Below, in pieces: positions 41,036 to 50,929 of a stretch of DNA of 64,000 nt. Origin of the DNA: Anodontia alba (Eukaryota; Mollusca; Bivalvia; Lucinida; Lucinidae); NCBI GenBank assembly GCA_964016985.1, contig OZ024823.1, positions 134,560,112-134,624,111 of the forward strand. Direction: 5' to 3'. How positions within the stretch are numbered: the first letter of the stretch is position 1; each line of letters starts with the position of its first letter. Both the position numbers and the translations under genes were made by a program. Below the pieces are notes generated by a model. It saw only the letters and a list, made by a program, of their open reading frames with translations. It searched no databases and was not told where the DNA came from.

Positions 41036-41206
41036 AATTTTACCGTCGATATTTGGACAGAAATGCCTCAGCAACCAACACAGGTCCAGACGAGATACTG
41101 CAGTATCAGATCAGTCTAAACTGTTTGCTACTCTACCAGCAGGTTTTAGACTTGTCAGCCAGTGGTCAAATGAACCTGTTCAAATTTTAAGCAAGTACGG
41201 TAAATA
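41036..41206. mobile_element. MITE family G, worn
   Basis: TTTTACCGTCGATATTTGGAC at the left and AAGCAAGTACGGTAAATA at the right. Core AACACAGGTCCAGACGAGAT ... CAGTCTAAACTGTTTGC. Confidence 0.75.
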
Positions 41207-41213
41207 TGTTCAG

Positions 41214-41395
41214 CATAGCTCCAGATAAGGTGCTTTTTTTTTTCAACAGAAAGGTATTGATGTTTTTCTAATTTCTCCACAAAAACGTATGTTATGGCAC
41301 TTGCCCATGCGCTTCTAATGAGTACCCACAACATATGTTTTCGCGGAGAAATAAGAAAAATATCATGTGGATACCCCTTCTTATCTGAAGCTATG
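41214..41395. mobile_element. MITE family B, 3' of the host exon
   Basis: CATAGCTCCAGATAAGGTGC to CTTCTTATCTGAAGCTATG. The left side of the loop stem is deleted, whereas the right arm (CTTCTAATGAGTACCCACAA) is intact. It lies in what would be intron 1 of the minus-strand gene whose exon ends at 41473. Confidence 0.85.
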
Positions 41396-41472
41396 GTAAG
41401 GAGTTATGGATCCAAATATTTAGGTAAGCAGGGTAAATAGTGTCTGACAGGTGTCAGTAGAAAGGAGCTTAC

Positions 41473-41613
41473 CTTTTTATAAACCAGGTAGTTGGGATTA
41501 TCTTCTTGACTAATTTGCCCATTTCCAAACATCAAAGCATTGGGCAACGAACTAGGCAAGGACTCGGTCCTCTTGTTGTATCGATGGCTCTGTGCCATAA
41601 CAATACCTCGCAT
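41473..41613 (-). CDS. Candidate first coding exon of a host gene (minus strand), product unknown
   Basis: The first in-frame ATG (41611-41613) follows an in-frame TAG. The exon encodes 47 residues: MRGIVMAQSHRYNKRTESLP, then SSLPNALMFGNGQISQEDNP and NYLVYKK. It ends at AAAAAG|GTAAGC (intron starts at 41472), a consensus 5' splice site, in phase 0. A second ATG (41596-41598, GTTATGGCA) may be the true start. It is not part of any repeat in the window and has balanced composition. Upstream on the minus strand, AGGAAGTGAT occurs twice (about 41646-41656 and 41719-41729), an ETS-type motif, with no TATA box. I do not recognise the family. The remaining exons must lie below 41.2 kb or outside the window; none was found. 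A chance ORF beside a good splice-like site is the alternative. Confidence 0.5.
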
Positions 41614-41867
41614 CAATTCCAACTATTCCCATCGACTTATCACAAAATCACTTCCTCACATATGGAGCTGTATTAATGTATACTCATATTGCTTGTAGAG
41701 CACAAAACCACAGAATCATCACTTCCTACCACATAATATTATTCCTTATCCTTCACAAGGTGTGGGAGTCGTCTTCAAATATTCTCCACAGCGAAATACT
41801 ATGTATATCACACTCTGGGATCATATCATCATAGAGCTGATCACATAGAACCTGTTATGGAGAGTAT
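41614..41867 (-). promoter_or_regulatory. Possible 5'UTR and promoter of the 41.5-kb exon
   Basis: 254 bp of non-repetitive sequence lies between the exon and a family B-like MITE. It holds two AGGAAGTGAT motifs in the sense direction. No TATA box or CpG-rich stretch is visible. It is proposed only by position. Confidence 0.25.
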
Positions 41868-42044
41868 TTAGTGATAATTCTGGGATAAGTTTTCTGATTT
41901 CTCCATAAAAATACACTGTATAGATTGTGGGTACTCATTAGAAGTGCCTTGCTGAGGCGCTTCTAATGAGTACCCACAACATATGTTTTTATGGAGAACT
42001 GGAGAAAATGATCCCGGTATTACCACCAAATATTCCTCCTTAAC
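41868..42044. mobile_element. MITE family B variant
   Basis: Arms TTCTGATTTCTCCATAAAAA, ATTGTGGGTACTCATTAGAA, GTGCCTTGCTGAGGCGCTTC and AACATATGTTTTTATGGAGA. The ends differ from the CATAGCT type (GTGATAATTCTGGGAT ... CCGGTATTACCACCAAATA), giving a related subfamily with a shared centre. Confidence 0.75.
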
Positions 42045-42260
42045 AAGTCCTCTGTGATCACCTATGAAGTGAGTCTAAATTCTAGTTGAATCCATTCCAC
42101 TGGAAGATGGTTATATATTGGTACATAACATGGAAAAATCTGTAAAAAGCATTGTGAATATGGCATCAACCCTGAAAGAAAACCATTTCTGTCTTAAGAT
42201 CACAGGGCAACACAAGAGAACGTTCAGATTAATACTACATGTATGTTCTATTATTTCTGC
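42045..42260. other. Unassigned, no gene seen
   Basis: AT-rich, no repeat ends or protein-like frames. Confidence 0.35.
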
Positions 42261-42700
42261 TTAAGGGGAATGGCACTTTCAGGGGAGGTAACTCATTCAA
42301 ACTTATTTTGCCTTCCTTGGAAAAGGGGTCTTAGTAACTCCTAATCCTTGTCCTGCTGAATAAATTAAGATGCCACGCCTACTTCCAATTTTCAGCCAAT
42401 CAGATTACTAGATCCAGGTTGTTGATATAAATCCACGTATTGAATGACAAACAGTGCAGATCCAGATCAGTTGGCTTCTTCAGAAGCCAACTGATCTGGA
42501 TCTACACTATTAGCAATGGCAGGGTATATCTGGGTTCAGCAGGACAAGGGTTAAAGGAAGGAATTTGCTTCCCATGGAAGCAAATTCTTTCCCTTTAGAG
42601 TAGACCCTTTTCAGGAGACCGATACTCAGCAGACAGGAAGTCAAAAAGATTGTCTCCTTTGTAAAAAATGACAGAAAATCTACAAAGTGTATCAAGTCAC
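42261..42700. mobile_element. MITE family I, interrupted by family A
   Basis: TTAAGGGGAATGGCACTTTC at the left and AAGTGTATCAAGTCACC at the right, with arms GGAATTTGCTTCC / GGAAGCAAATTCTTTCC. It is the partner of 23091-23465. A family A MITE is inserted at 42341-42554. Confidence 0.75.
42341..42554. mobile_element. MITE family A inside family I
   Basis: CTAATCCTTGTCCTGCTGAA (TTAA altered) to AGCAGGACAAGGGTTAA at 42554. Perfect central stem GATCCAGATCAGTTGGCTTC / GAAGCCAACTGATCTGGATC. Confidence 0.92.
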
Positions 42701-42830
42701 CATGACAGGTACATTCTGGGATCCCACTAGACTGATCTCATGACTTCTAATGAGATCCCAGAACACATGTTTATGTTTAACGCAGAAATAACAAAAAGTA
42801 TCAATATTATCATACTCTAAATTGACAGCA
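42701..42830. mobile_element. MITE family B-like, decayed
   Basis: ATTCTGGGATCCCACTAGA facing CTTCTAATGAGATCCCAGAA. The GTACCCAC box has become GATCCCAG in both arms, a paired change, and ACACATGTTTATGTTTAACG follows. Confidence 0.65.
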
Positions 42831-42894
42831 GTTACTTCATCCGAAAGGACAACTTATAAAAAGCTCTGGATCCAATCAATAGCGTGATCCTCAA

Positions 42895-43040
42895 CCTGCT
42901 GAATTTAAATATTAGCATGCAAGACTTTGGAAAAAAAAAATTTCCCAGAAAGGATTCCAGATGAGATGATTCCCTGAAATGTCATGCCCTATTTTCTGAG
43001 AAATTAGAAAATCTATTGCTCATCTGTCGTCTGCTTATTC
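42895..43040. mobile_element. MITE family F, decayed
   Basis: TTTCCCAGAAAGGATTCCAG, ATGTCATGCCCTATTTTCTG and CATCTGTCGTCTGC. Left terminus worn (GCAAGACTTTGG). Confidence 0.65.
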
Positions 43041-43082
43041 CATCATGAACACACTACCTTAATGTAACACTAAAGTGCCAAT

Positions 43083-43262
43083 CACAACTGCAGCAGACAA
43101 CACTCTAAAATATTACTTTTTTATTTTTTTTTAGGGAAAATAAGATTTGTCATTTCATGTGAATCATCTGCAAGGCAGATGACTCACATGAAATAACAAA
43201 TCTTATTTTCTCTGAAAAATAAAAACAAATAAAATGTCGTCTGCTTCTTTCGTCTTGAACGT
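43083..43262. mobile_element. MITE family F
   Basis: CTGCAGCAGACAACACTCTA to AAAATGTCGTCTGCTTC. Long inner palindrome ATTTCATGTGAATCATCTGC / GCAGATGACTCACATGAAAT. The usual GCAAATTGTCTCC has been replaced in both arms. Confidence 0.85.
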
Positions 43263-43800
43263 ACTACGAGTTAAACTGCATATTCTCAGCTACACTTCCC
43301 AGTAACACTGTACAGGCATGGGAGAGCTCTCTGAGTTATTTTTATCCGATTGATTCAAGCTATTAACAGAAACACATATCTGTTTTGCTACAGCTGTAAC
43401 AGTAAGTTTATGCAGCTTTCGTTCTGTTATTGTTCCAAAGAAAATCTTCACATCAAGTCAGTGTTTCTAGATAATAAGCTCTTCAACAAAATCTTTGATC
43501 TCTTAAATATTTACCATAAAGTACTTAATTTCTAGTTTTTTAGTCTTTCTAACACATTGACAGACATTACATTATATCTGTAAAAATTACTCAGAGCTCT
43601 GGATATTAGGAGTAATATCCAGACCAGTGATCTAGATAAATATTTTTTTCTTCCAGAACAGCCCTTCAAAGGGGGTTCAGTTTGGAGAATTGAACAATTC
43701 TTCCAGAACAGCCCAGCATTTCAAAGATGGAATTTACCGGTATTAGCTATGTATGTTTATTCCATTCCAGGAACGATAACAGCTGAGGTGCTTCTAATGG
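43263..43800. other. Unassigned, no gene seen
   Basis: ATTACTCAGAGCTCTGG then ATATTAGGAGTAATATCC (about 43587-43621) forms an isolated hairpin. TTCTTCCAGAACAGCCC occurs twice (43648 and 43698). The 61-codon frame at 43350 is not protein-like. Confidence 0.4.
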
Positions 43801-43870
43801 TTAACCCTGGTCCTGCTGAACCCAGACATGCTCTGCCTTTGCAAACAATGTAGATCCAGATCAGCTCAGC

Positions 43871-44056
43871 AGGGCCTGACAAATCCATTGCCCAGCTGCC
43901 TGGGACAAGTCCAAATCTTGGCTGAGCAAGTGATTTTTTATTTCACTTGCCCAGAAAAATGTATAGAATATTATAAGGAATATTGTAATTCCAAGCTATT
44001 TTCAAGATGCTGTGGACTGCCGGGAAAGTGGTTGAAACTTGAATTTGTCAAGCCCT
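43871..44056. mobile_element. Short hAT-like MITE inside family A
   Basis: Ends AGGGCCTGACAAATCCATTG and GAATTTGTCAAGCCCT match the termini of the 14855-16532 element. The subterminal CACTTGCCCAG is conserved. About 186 bp. Confidence 0.75.
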
Positions 44057-44079
44057 GAGCTGCACTGTTTGTTACTAAC

Positions 44080-44303
44080 CCCTTTATGCCGAGTGGACTC
44101 TTCTACCTTAACTCTTTGGACAGGTCCATTTCCTATATAAAGGGTGTCTGGTTAGTTTTTTTTATTGTCATGTTTTGTAGAAATTTCTGAACTTAATGCA
44201 AACTGTGTGGACCCTGATCAGACACTGCATTATGTGGTATCCATTCTGGGTCTACATTGTTTGCCAATGTCCCGTTTATGGGAGGATAGGCTTAAATGGG
44301 TTA
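44080..44303. mobile_element. TTAA-type MITE family J with hairpin core
   Basis: Left end CTAACCCCTTTATGCCGAGT, right end TTAAATGGGTTAA, occupying a TTAA site of family A. The core is GCAAACTGTGTGGACCCTGA ... GGGTCTACATTGTTTGCC. Relatives of its left half (TAATGCCGAGTGGACTCTTC) are at 61795 and 62146. Confidence 0.78.
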
Positions 44304-44365
44304 AGTATGTGAATTTGTATCAACAACTTGGATCAAGTATGCTAATTAACTGAAAATTAGAAGTG

Positions 44366-44535
44366 CAAACATGCAGATCCAGATCAGTTGGCTTCTGAAG
44401 AAGCTAACTGATCTGGATCTGCACTGTTTGTCATTAAATATGTGACTTTGAATCAAAATCCAGAATCAAGTAATCTGATTGGCTGAAAATTAGAAGTGAG
44501 TGTGGCATTTTAATGTATTCAGCATGGCAAGCTGA
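44366..44535. mobile_element. MITE family A, left-truncated
   Basis: It begins within the hairpin (GATCCAGATCAGTTGGCTTC / GAAGCTAACTGATCTGGATC), then ATTGGCTGAAAATTAGAAGT and TTCAGCATGGCAAG. It is fused head-on to the end of the previous family A copy. Confidence 0.8.
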
Positions 44536-44559
44536 CATAAGACATACAATATATATCTC

Positions 44560-45050
44560 AGATATGAGGTGTAGCCAGATAAATATTTTTTTTTATATTT
44601 CTCAACGAAAACATATATTGTGGATAGTGATTAGAATTCATTTATGTTGAGGTTTTATGGCCCAGTCAACCCAATGGGGTCATGTTGAGCATGGTCAGTT
44701 TACCTAACCACACGTACATTGTATATTAGGCAGGCTTTGTCCACTAAGCGGTTATTCAGTATAGTGCACATTCTTTCACCAGAAACGGACCACTGCCCTT
44801 CTTGAATCAGAATACGGGAGAGAATGACTGTAGAAAATATTAAATATTTCATGATCAATCTCCACGAAAGAATGTTGCCGACCAGGTGTGCAGGGGGTGA
44901 ACCCGCATCCTCCTGATCATCAGTTGGACATGTATTCAACTGAGCCATTGAGGCCGGGGATACTGATTAGACAAGATATTTCTAACAGTTACCAGCAACA
45001 TATTCTTGCAGAGAATGAAAAATGAAAATTTATCTTATCTATGCATATCA
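44560..45050. mobile_element. MITE family B, decayed, interrupted by SINE-1
   Basis: Left arm AGATATGAGGTGTAGCCAGA ... TCAACGAAAACATATATTG (to 44635). Right arm ACAAGATATTTC, AGCAACATATTCTTGCAGAG (from 44959). The SINE-1 at 44636-44958 splits it. Confidence 0.7.
44636..44958 (-). mobile_element. SINE-1, full length, 13-bp TSD
   Basis: Body plus tRNA-like head. The head near 44880-44955 has decayed boxes: box A complement GTATTCAACTGAGCCA, box B region CAGGGGGTGAACCCGC. Flanks GATAGTGATTAGA (44623-44635) and GATACTGATTAGA (44959-44971) differ at one base. Confidence 0.9.
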
Positions 45051-45432
45051 TCTAGACAGGTTTACTTGTGAATGAGTGATATATATATATATATATATGT
45101 TTTTTGGTGTTGTTTTTTTTTCAAATTTTAGGACAAGTACGGTGAGGAGTTAAGGTGTTACAATACTTAGAGTAAATACAGTATACACTACAGAGAGGTA
45201 TGATGACATATATGCCAAAATGCAGGGAGGTCCAGCCTTTGACAATGGGGTCAAATAGAGGGTTTTTGTTTAATTTGGGTTTATGTCATTTCCAACAATC
45301 TTTCTGATATATCGAGATGGTGTCTGAATGTGGCAGGAAGTTCAGTGCTCACTTTTAGATGTTGCCTCACTGAAATATGACACCCCAAACTCCTGTCAAT
45401 ATTCCATCCAGTCACTTTATACTGATACAGGC
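45051..45432. other. Unassigned; (AT)n and family G tail
   Basis: (AT)n at 45080-45099. AGGACAAGTACGGTGAGGAG and ACAATACTTAGAGTAAATAC (45130-45180) are worn family G ends. The rest is empty. Confidence 0.4.
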
Positions 45433-45625
45433 GCTGACCAGTTCTGATTCCTAGCCCTACACAATACTTTCAAAATGCTGAGTGCCATGCAAAAGAGCAG
45501 CTGGCACATATTTGAAGTCATTAGTATAACTCAGCTGAGGATCGATCCCGAAACCTCCCATCACAAAGCGGGTGATCTACCAAGCTCCTGTCCCAGTGCT
45601 TCAGAGAGGGACTTGTATGCATGTT
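45433..45625 (-). mobile_element. SINE-3 with tRNA-like head
   Basis: CTGAGTGCCATGCAAAAGAG and CAGCTGGCACATATTTGAAG form the body. The minus-strand head has a box B-like GGGATCGATCC (complement near 45540-45550) and a box A-like GCTTGGTAGATCAC (near 45575-45590). It is distinct from SINE-1 and SINE-2. Confidence 0.65.
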
Positions 45626-45769
45626 GTATAGTTGGCTATGGACCACACTATCTTTTATCTGTACTGAAGAGACTGCTTGTTGCCCAATGATGTGTATTAA
45701 TCCATTATATACCTTAGTAACCCTTGTGTCTAAGCTAAATGCAGAATATCCAAAAATCAGGTACAGATC

Positions 45770-45983
45770 TTAAACCTTGTCCTGCTGAATAAATTAAGAT
45801 ACCACACCCACTTCCAATTATCAGCCAATCAGATAACTTGATCCAGATTATTGACACAAATTCACAAACTTAATGACAAACAGTGCAGATACAGATCAGT
45901 TGGCTTCTTCAGAAGCCAACTGATCTGGATCTACAATGTTTGCAAAGGCAGGGTATATCCGGGTTCAGCAGGACAAGGGTTAA
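45770..45983. mobile_element. MITE family A, complete
   Basis: TTAA at 45770-45773 and 45980-45983. Central stem GATACAGATCAGTTGGCTTC / GAAGCCAACTGATCTGGATC with one mismatch. The right end TTCAGCAGGACAAGGGTTAA is intact. Confidence 0.93.
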
Positions 45984-46099
45984 CATTTTGCTATCACAGG
46001 TGGTCATTTTCTGACATTTAGAAAAATAAATTAAAATAGTCTTGTAAAATGCTTTAAAAATCAAGTAATGCTGCAAATTATTTTTTTAAATAACTACCT

Positions 46100-46242
46100 T
46101 AATAACCCTAAGTATTGGGACAGACAGGCCTGAGCAAACAGTGTAGGCCCACTGCAGCATCTGATCAGGGTCTACACTGTTTGCCACTTACCCTCAACTG
46201 TTTTAGATCCATCAACATGTAGCGAAAGGGGGATGCTCAAAT
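46100..46242. mobile_element. MITE family G fragment
   Basis: ACCCTAAGTATTGGGACAGA, GCCTGAGCAAACAGTGTAGG, CATCTGATCAGGGTCTACAC and TGTTTGCCACTTACC. The right terminus is lost where it meets the next family A copy. Confidence 0.75.
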
Positions 46243-46430
46243 TATAGCCTTGCCATGCTAAATAAATTTAGATGCCACACCCACTTCTAATTTTCAGCCA
46301 GTCAGATTACTTGATCCAGATTGTTGATACAAATTTACATACTACATTTAAATGACAAACAGTGCAGATCCAGATCAGTTGGCTTCTTCAAATCCACACT
46401 GTTTGCAAAGGCAGGGAATACCCTTGAACC
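46243..46430. mobile_element. MITE family A, right end lost
   Basis: CCTTGCCATGCTAAATAAAT at the left. The hairpin is reduced to GATCCAGATCAGTTGGCTTC then TTCAAATCCACACTG. The right end stops at GGCAGGGAATACC. Confidence 0.8.
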
Positions 46431-46780
46431 AAGTGGCAGTTAGTACATTAATAACTTGTTTAATATGTTCTATGAAAAGGGATCTTTTGGGAATAAGGAT
46501 GTCAAGCAACAAACTGATGAAACGAAATGGGCTGCATCAAGTGAAATCTTGCCGTCGAACATGCGCAAAATACACGCAAATTCAGAACATCCTACACATA
46601 TACAAAGTATCATCCGAGCCTTTGCTCTCCATTTATACATTCTGTAGTATCTACTGATTCTGTTTGCAGACAGTGAAGGCCCTGATCAGACTGTCTGGAT
46701 GCTCAACTTGAATGGGCCTCCATTATATGCATATGCCTGAAGATCTGTTTTCGCTTGGCATGGCCCTAATGAAGACTGCA
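46431..46780. other. Unassigned; 208-bp protein-like open frame on the plus strand
   Basis: From about 46441 to the stop at 46648 one plus frame stays open, with balanced composition: YINNLFNMFYEKGSFGNKDV, KQQTDETKWAASSEILPSNM and RKIHANSEHPTHIQSIIRAF. There is no recognised domain and no polypyrimidine-rich acceptor upstream. The last part (GCAAATTCAGAACATCC ... CATCCGAGCCTTTGC) may be part of a dispersed repeat. Undecided. Confidence 0.35.
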
Positions 46781-47027
46781 GAGCCCAGTTGTTCGAAACT
46801 AATGATGTCGTTAGTTAACGTATTGTTAAAACTTTGATCATTAAATATGGCATATATACATTAATATTTTTGCTGTAAAGAATGTGAGTAGCTTCTGCAT
46901 TTGCAGAAGCTACTCACATTTTTTCAGCAAACATACTTGTGAATAAGATATTGTATTTACTAGAACAGTTAACATTTTGACCTTTAACAAGCTCGTTAAG
47001 CAAACAATGCTTTGAACAACTGGGCCC
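46781..47027. mobile_element. MITE family D, copy 3
   Basis: GAGCCCAGTTGTTCGAAACT to TTTGAACAACTGGGCCC. Hairpin GTGAGTAGCTTCTGCA / TGCAGAAGCTACTCAC. Both arms carry the paired change CTTCTGCA versus CTTTTGCA of copy 1. Confidence 0.88.
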
Positions 47028-47121
47028 AGACCATTTTACTGGGTCTGTTCATGTGCAGTATTCGGTTGTGTGACACTGCACACATCTAAAACTCGGTTAA
47101 ACGGATAGATAATATCATGCA

Positions 47122-47325
47122 ATATCCCTGAGTACTGTGGGACAGACAAGCCGAAGCAAACAGTGCAGACCCATGCAGATGGCACATTCTGGCATCTGGT
47201 CAGTATCTACATTGTTTGTCACTCATTCAGCATTGTTTCAGATGCATCAACGTTGTAAAAGGGACATTTCAAATTTTATGACAAGTATAATAAGCAGTGA
47301 AGGTGACCCAATATTTACGGTAAAC
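47122..47325. mobile_element. MITE family G
   Basis: CAATATCCCTGAGTACTGTG at the left and GACCCAATATTTACGGTAAA at the right. Core AGCAAACAGTGCAGACCCAT ... CAGTATCTACATTGTTTGTC. Confidence 0.75.
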
Positions 47326-47327
47326 AT

Positions 47328-47765
47328 TACGAAAACATGCCTGTTTCAAATATACAGAAAATTTCACCTCCAAAAACTGAAAATTTCCAGATAAATATGA
47401 TATTTTTCATATTTCTACTAAAAACATAGATTGTGGGTACTCGTTAGAACCGCCTTGATGAGGCGGTTCTAACGAGTACCCACAATCTATGTTTTGAGCA
47501 GAAATAAGAAATATAATGTGTAACCTGTAAACCCCAGGTTTTCTATATAAATGTGGGGTTTAAGGGGGTCAAAATTATATAGGCATGTTTTTGTGATGGT
47601 TCTGATATTTTTCATATTTTGGTGAGGCAGTTCTAATGAGTACCCACAATTTATGTGTTTGAGCAGTAATAAGAAAAATAATGTATACCCCTGTAAACCC
47701 CAGTTTTACTATATCAAAGTGGGGTTTATGGGGGTCAAAATTATATAGGCATGTTTTCATGATGA
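47328..47765. mobile_element. MITE family K, copy 1 (contains family B-like centre)
   Basis: Ends ATTACGAAAACATGCCTG and TAGGCATGTTTTCATGAT. It includes ATTGTGGGTACTCGTTAGAA, CCGCCTTGATGAGGCGG and GTTCTAACGAGTACCCACAA as a strong hairpin, plus two CCCCAGTTTT/GGGGTTTAAGGGGGTCAAAA blocks. Duplicated at 48325-48785. Confidence 0.8.
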
Positions 47766-48079
47766 TATGATAGATATTCTGTAGTTGAATTCTTGCTTTC
47801 TTCCTGGTAGGGGTGTTTTTATATATTACCAAAAATGTCTAGACTTTTACTAAGTTGACAGGTATTTTCTTACAGCAATTAAAAACTATTCACAAGATTT
47901 TAGCAAGATTTTCTGAAAAAAAAAAAAAAAACAACAACAAAAAACAAACTGAAATACTAAACAGCATCATGCCCAAAACAAATCAGCAGGGAACCAGATA
48001 AGTAACATAAGAATATTCACATCAAAATAACTACTGCTGCAGTCACAGACTTCTGTTACAATGGGGAAAAAACATGACT
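47766..48079. other. Unassigned, poly-A tract
   Basis: Poly-A with CAACAACAA at 47917-47946; otherwise AT-rich and empty. Confidence 0.35.
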
Positions 48080-48232
48080 ACAGCTCCAGATTAGGGGGTT
48101 ATCAGGAAAACAGCATTCTTATTTCTCCAGAAAACATAATATTAATACCACAACATATGTTTTCATAGAGACATAAGAGAAATATTAACAAATTTTGGTG
48201 AAAAAAAAAGAAGTACCATATCTGGAGCTATG
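48080..48232. mobile_element. MITE family B, centre deleted
   Basis: ACAGCTCCAGATTAGGGGGT to CCATATCTGGAGCTATG. The GTACTC hairpin is missing on both sides (AACATAATATTAATACCACA). Confidence 0.8.
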
Positions 48233-48267
48233 CCTGACCATGAGATCTCTTGTAGTTTCAACAGTAC

Positions 48268-48785
48268 GAAAACACACCTATTCAAATATATTGAAAATTT
48301 CACCACCAAAAACTGAAAGTTTTCAGAAAAAAACATTACGAAAACACACCTATCCAAATATACTGAAAATTTTTACAACCAAAAAATGAAAATTTTCAGA
48401 TAAAAAAATCTGATATGTTTCATGTTTCTGCCCAAAAACATAGATTGTGGGCACTCGTTAGAACCGCCTTGACGAGGCGGTTCTAACGAGTACCCACAAT
48501 CTATGTTTTGAGCAGAAATAAGAAATATAATGTGTACCCTGTAAACCCCAGGTTTTCTATATAAATGTGGGGTTTAAGGGGGTCAAAATTATATAGGCAT
48601 GTTTTTGTGATGGTTCTGATATTTTTCATATTTCTGCTCAAAACATAGTGGTGCTTCTAAAGAGTACCCACAATCTATGTTTTTGAGCAGAAATAAGAAA
48701 TATAACGTATATCCCTGTTAACCCCAGTTTTACTACATAAAAGTGGGGTTTAAGGGGGTCAAAATTATATAGGTATGTTTTCGTG
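48268..48785. mobile_element. MITE family K, copy 2 with duplicated left end
   Basis: ACGAAAACACACCTATTCAA and ACGAAAACACACCTATCCAA repeat 62 bp apart at the left. The CCGCCTTGACGAGGCGG hairpin follows, then the CCCCAGTTTT blocks, and the right end TAGGTATGTTTTCGTGATG. Confidence 0.8.
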
Positions 48786-49029
48786 ATGAGAAGCATAGTG
48801 CAAGCTGTCAGCCCTCTAGTATAATTGGCCATTTGCCTTGACTGACAGTTGTGGCCTGTTTCTGATCATTTTGGCTATGAATCCAAATGTAGACTGAATC
48901 CATATTTGGTTTATAAATCAAATTAACATTTTATTATATATTAATACATAAAGTATATTCCATAGATATGTCTCTTAAAAGCTGTGGGACAATCTTTTTG
49001 TTAGTTATGAGCTTAGTATAAAATTTTCC

Positions 49030-49207
49030 GCTGACTCATGAAGGGAAGTTGTCAGTTTCTGGCCAAAGAATGTTTGCAAGTATTAGTTAAACACATTGAG
49101 AACTAAACCTGTCCAGGAAACACGTGGTTACATACATGTAAACTGACTGGCTCAACATGACCTTATAATTATAGTGTTAACTGGGCCATTAAACTCCAAA
49201 CCAACCA
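49030..49207 (+). mobile_element. SINE-1, headless copy
   Basis: GCTGACTCATGAAGGGAAGT, TGTCAGTTTCTGGCCAAAGA, AACTAAACCTGTCCAGGAAA and GTTAACTGGGCCATTAAACT follow the SINE-1 body. Confidence 0.82.
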
Positions 49208-49210
49208 CAG

Positions 49211-49690
49211 TGTAAACATTACAAACAGACTAGCAAAAAATAAATGAATAAATCAGAGAAATGTAAATATAATCAAGTGATTTTAGTCTAATTTTTAAGG
49301 TCAAATTTCTAACTAGTCAACTATTGTAAAAATGGTAATTTAAATATCAACAAGAAAAATGCCTAATGGCATTATGGACGGTTTTTCAAATAACAAAGAA
49401 AGTAAGTTGTCTCCCTTGCATGTGAAACATCTACTGGTCCTCCTCTTCATCTCTACCAAATATGAAAGCAATCCATCGAAGAATAAAGGTAACATATAAT
49501 TTTGAAAAAAAGGTTAACCAAAAAGTAAACCTCAGACGATGCCTGACGCCCGCCCGCTTGGACATCGCTATTTTAAAGGACGGGTTTTTCAAAAACCTGT
49601 CCAAATATGCAGCTTTTAAAGTAAATTCAATCAAAATAAAGGGGATTTTTTAACAGGAATATTTGATTTTTATTTTCTCCTTATTAAGCA
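49211..49690. other. Unassigned, no gene seen
   Basis: GGACGGGTTTTTCAAAAACCTGTCC (49578-49602) is a hairpin, and ACGGTTTTTCAAATAAC near 49379 is a partial echo. The two opposite 60-70 codon frames overlap each other and are not credible. Confidence 0.35.
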
Positions 49691-50929
49691 GTCTGATGGA
49701 CAGCCTCATCAGACAGTTGGTGCCAGTTTGGCTTCATCCCAGGCAGAGGTACAACAGACACAATCTTTGTAGTCAGGCAGCTGCAAGAGAAGTATCTAGC
49801 TGCCAACAAGAGGCTCTACATGGCTTTTGTAGACCTGGAGAAGGCGACTGACCGAGTGCCACGGAAGGTCGTCTGGTGGGCGCTGAGAAATCCTGGTGTG
49901 GAGGAGTGGATTGTGCGACTGGTGCAGGGGATGTATGCCAATGCACGGAGCTGTGTCCATGTTGGGTGAGGGCTACAGTGAAGAGCTTGAAGTGAAGGTC
50001 AGTGTTCACTAAGGCTCCATACTCAGACTGCTGCTCTTCATCATTGTGCTTGAAGCCTTGTCACGCTAGTTCCGCTCTTGGGTCTCCTGGGAGGAACTCT
50101 ATGCCGATGACCTTGTTATCATCGCTGAATCGCTTGAGGAATGTGTCAAGAGGCTCTTGACATGGAAAGAAGCAATAGAGAAGAAAGGACTGAGAGTAAA
50201 TGCAGGAAAGATGAAGATCATGATCTGTGGTATGGGCCTGGACCTCCTGCAGAGTTCAGGCGAGTTTCCATGCGCCAGCTATTGCACTGGAGTGGGCAGC
50301 AACAGTATCTTCTGCAATGGCTGCAAGCACTGGGTGCACAAGAAATGCAGTGGGCTCAAGCACTTGACAAAGGACCCAGATTACAGAATGTACATGGTGC
50401 GAGGGAACTGAATGCCCCTTGGATGGCAGACCACAGAGGGAAGTCCAAGTCAGACTGGACAAGCTGGAGGTGGTAGCTTCCTTTTGCTACCTAGGAGATG
50501 CTCTCAGCATCCGGCGGCCATGAACTTTCAACCAAAACACGTCTGAAAACCGCTGAAAGAATTTCAAGGAGCTGCTACCAGTTCTCTCTTCCTGCCACCT
50601 CCCTTTCAAGACACGTGGCCACATGTACGCTCTTGTGTGTGGAGCGTGATGCTCCATGCCAGTGAGACTTGGCCATTGACAAAGCCAAACTCCAACGTTT
50701 GCAGCGAAATGACAGGGCAATAATCAGACAGATCTGCAATGTCAAGCTGCAAGACATTGTCACCACCAGATCCAATGAGCTACAGTACAGCTCAGGTGGT
50801 TTCTCAAAATCCCCCCCCCGCCCCCCCGGGCCAGTGGGGAGTGGATTCGAGTGGAAAGGATTAAATTTTAGTATCCCACGGTGGTTTCACCCGGGCCAGT
50901 GGATCCGCTGCGTTCCCGCGGTAAAAATC

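Larger units (their letters stand above)
43801..44362. mobile_element. MITE family A, split by two other insertions
   Basis: Part 1, 43801-43868: TTAACCCTGGTCCTGCTGAA through GATCCAGATCAGCTCA. Part 2, 44058-44079: AGCTGCACTGTTTGTTA. Part 3, 44304-44362: GTATGTGAATTTGTATCAAC through CTGAAAATTAGAAGTG. The interruptions are the elements at 43871-44056 and 44080-44303. Confidence 0.78.
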
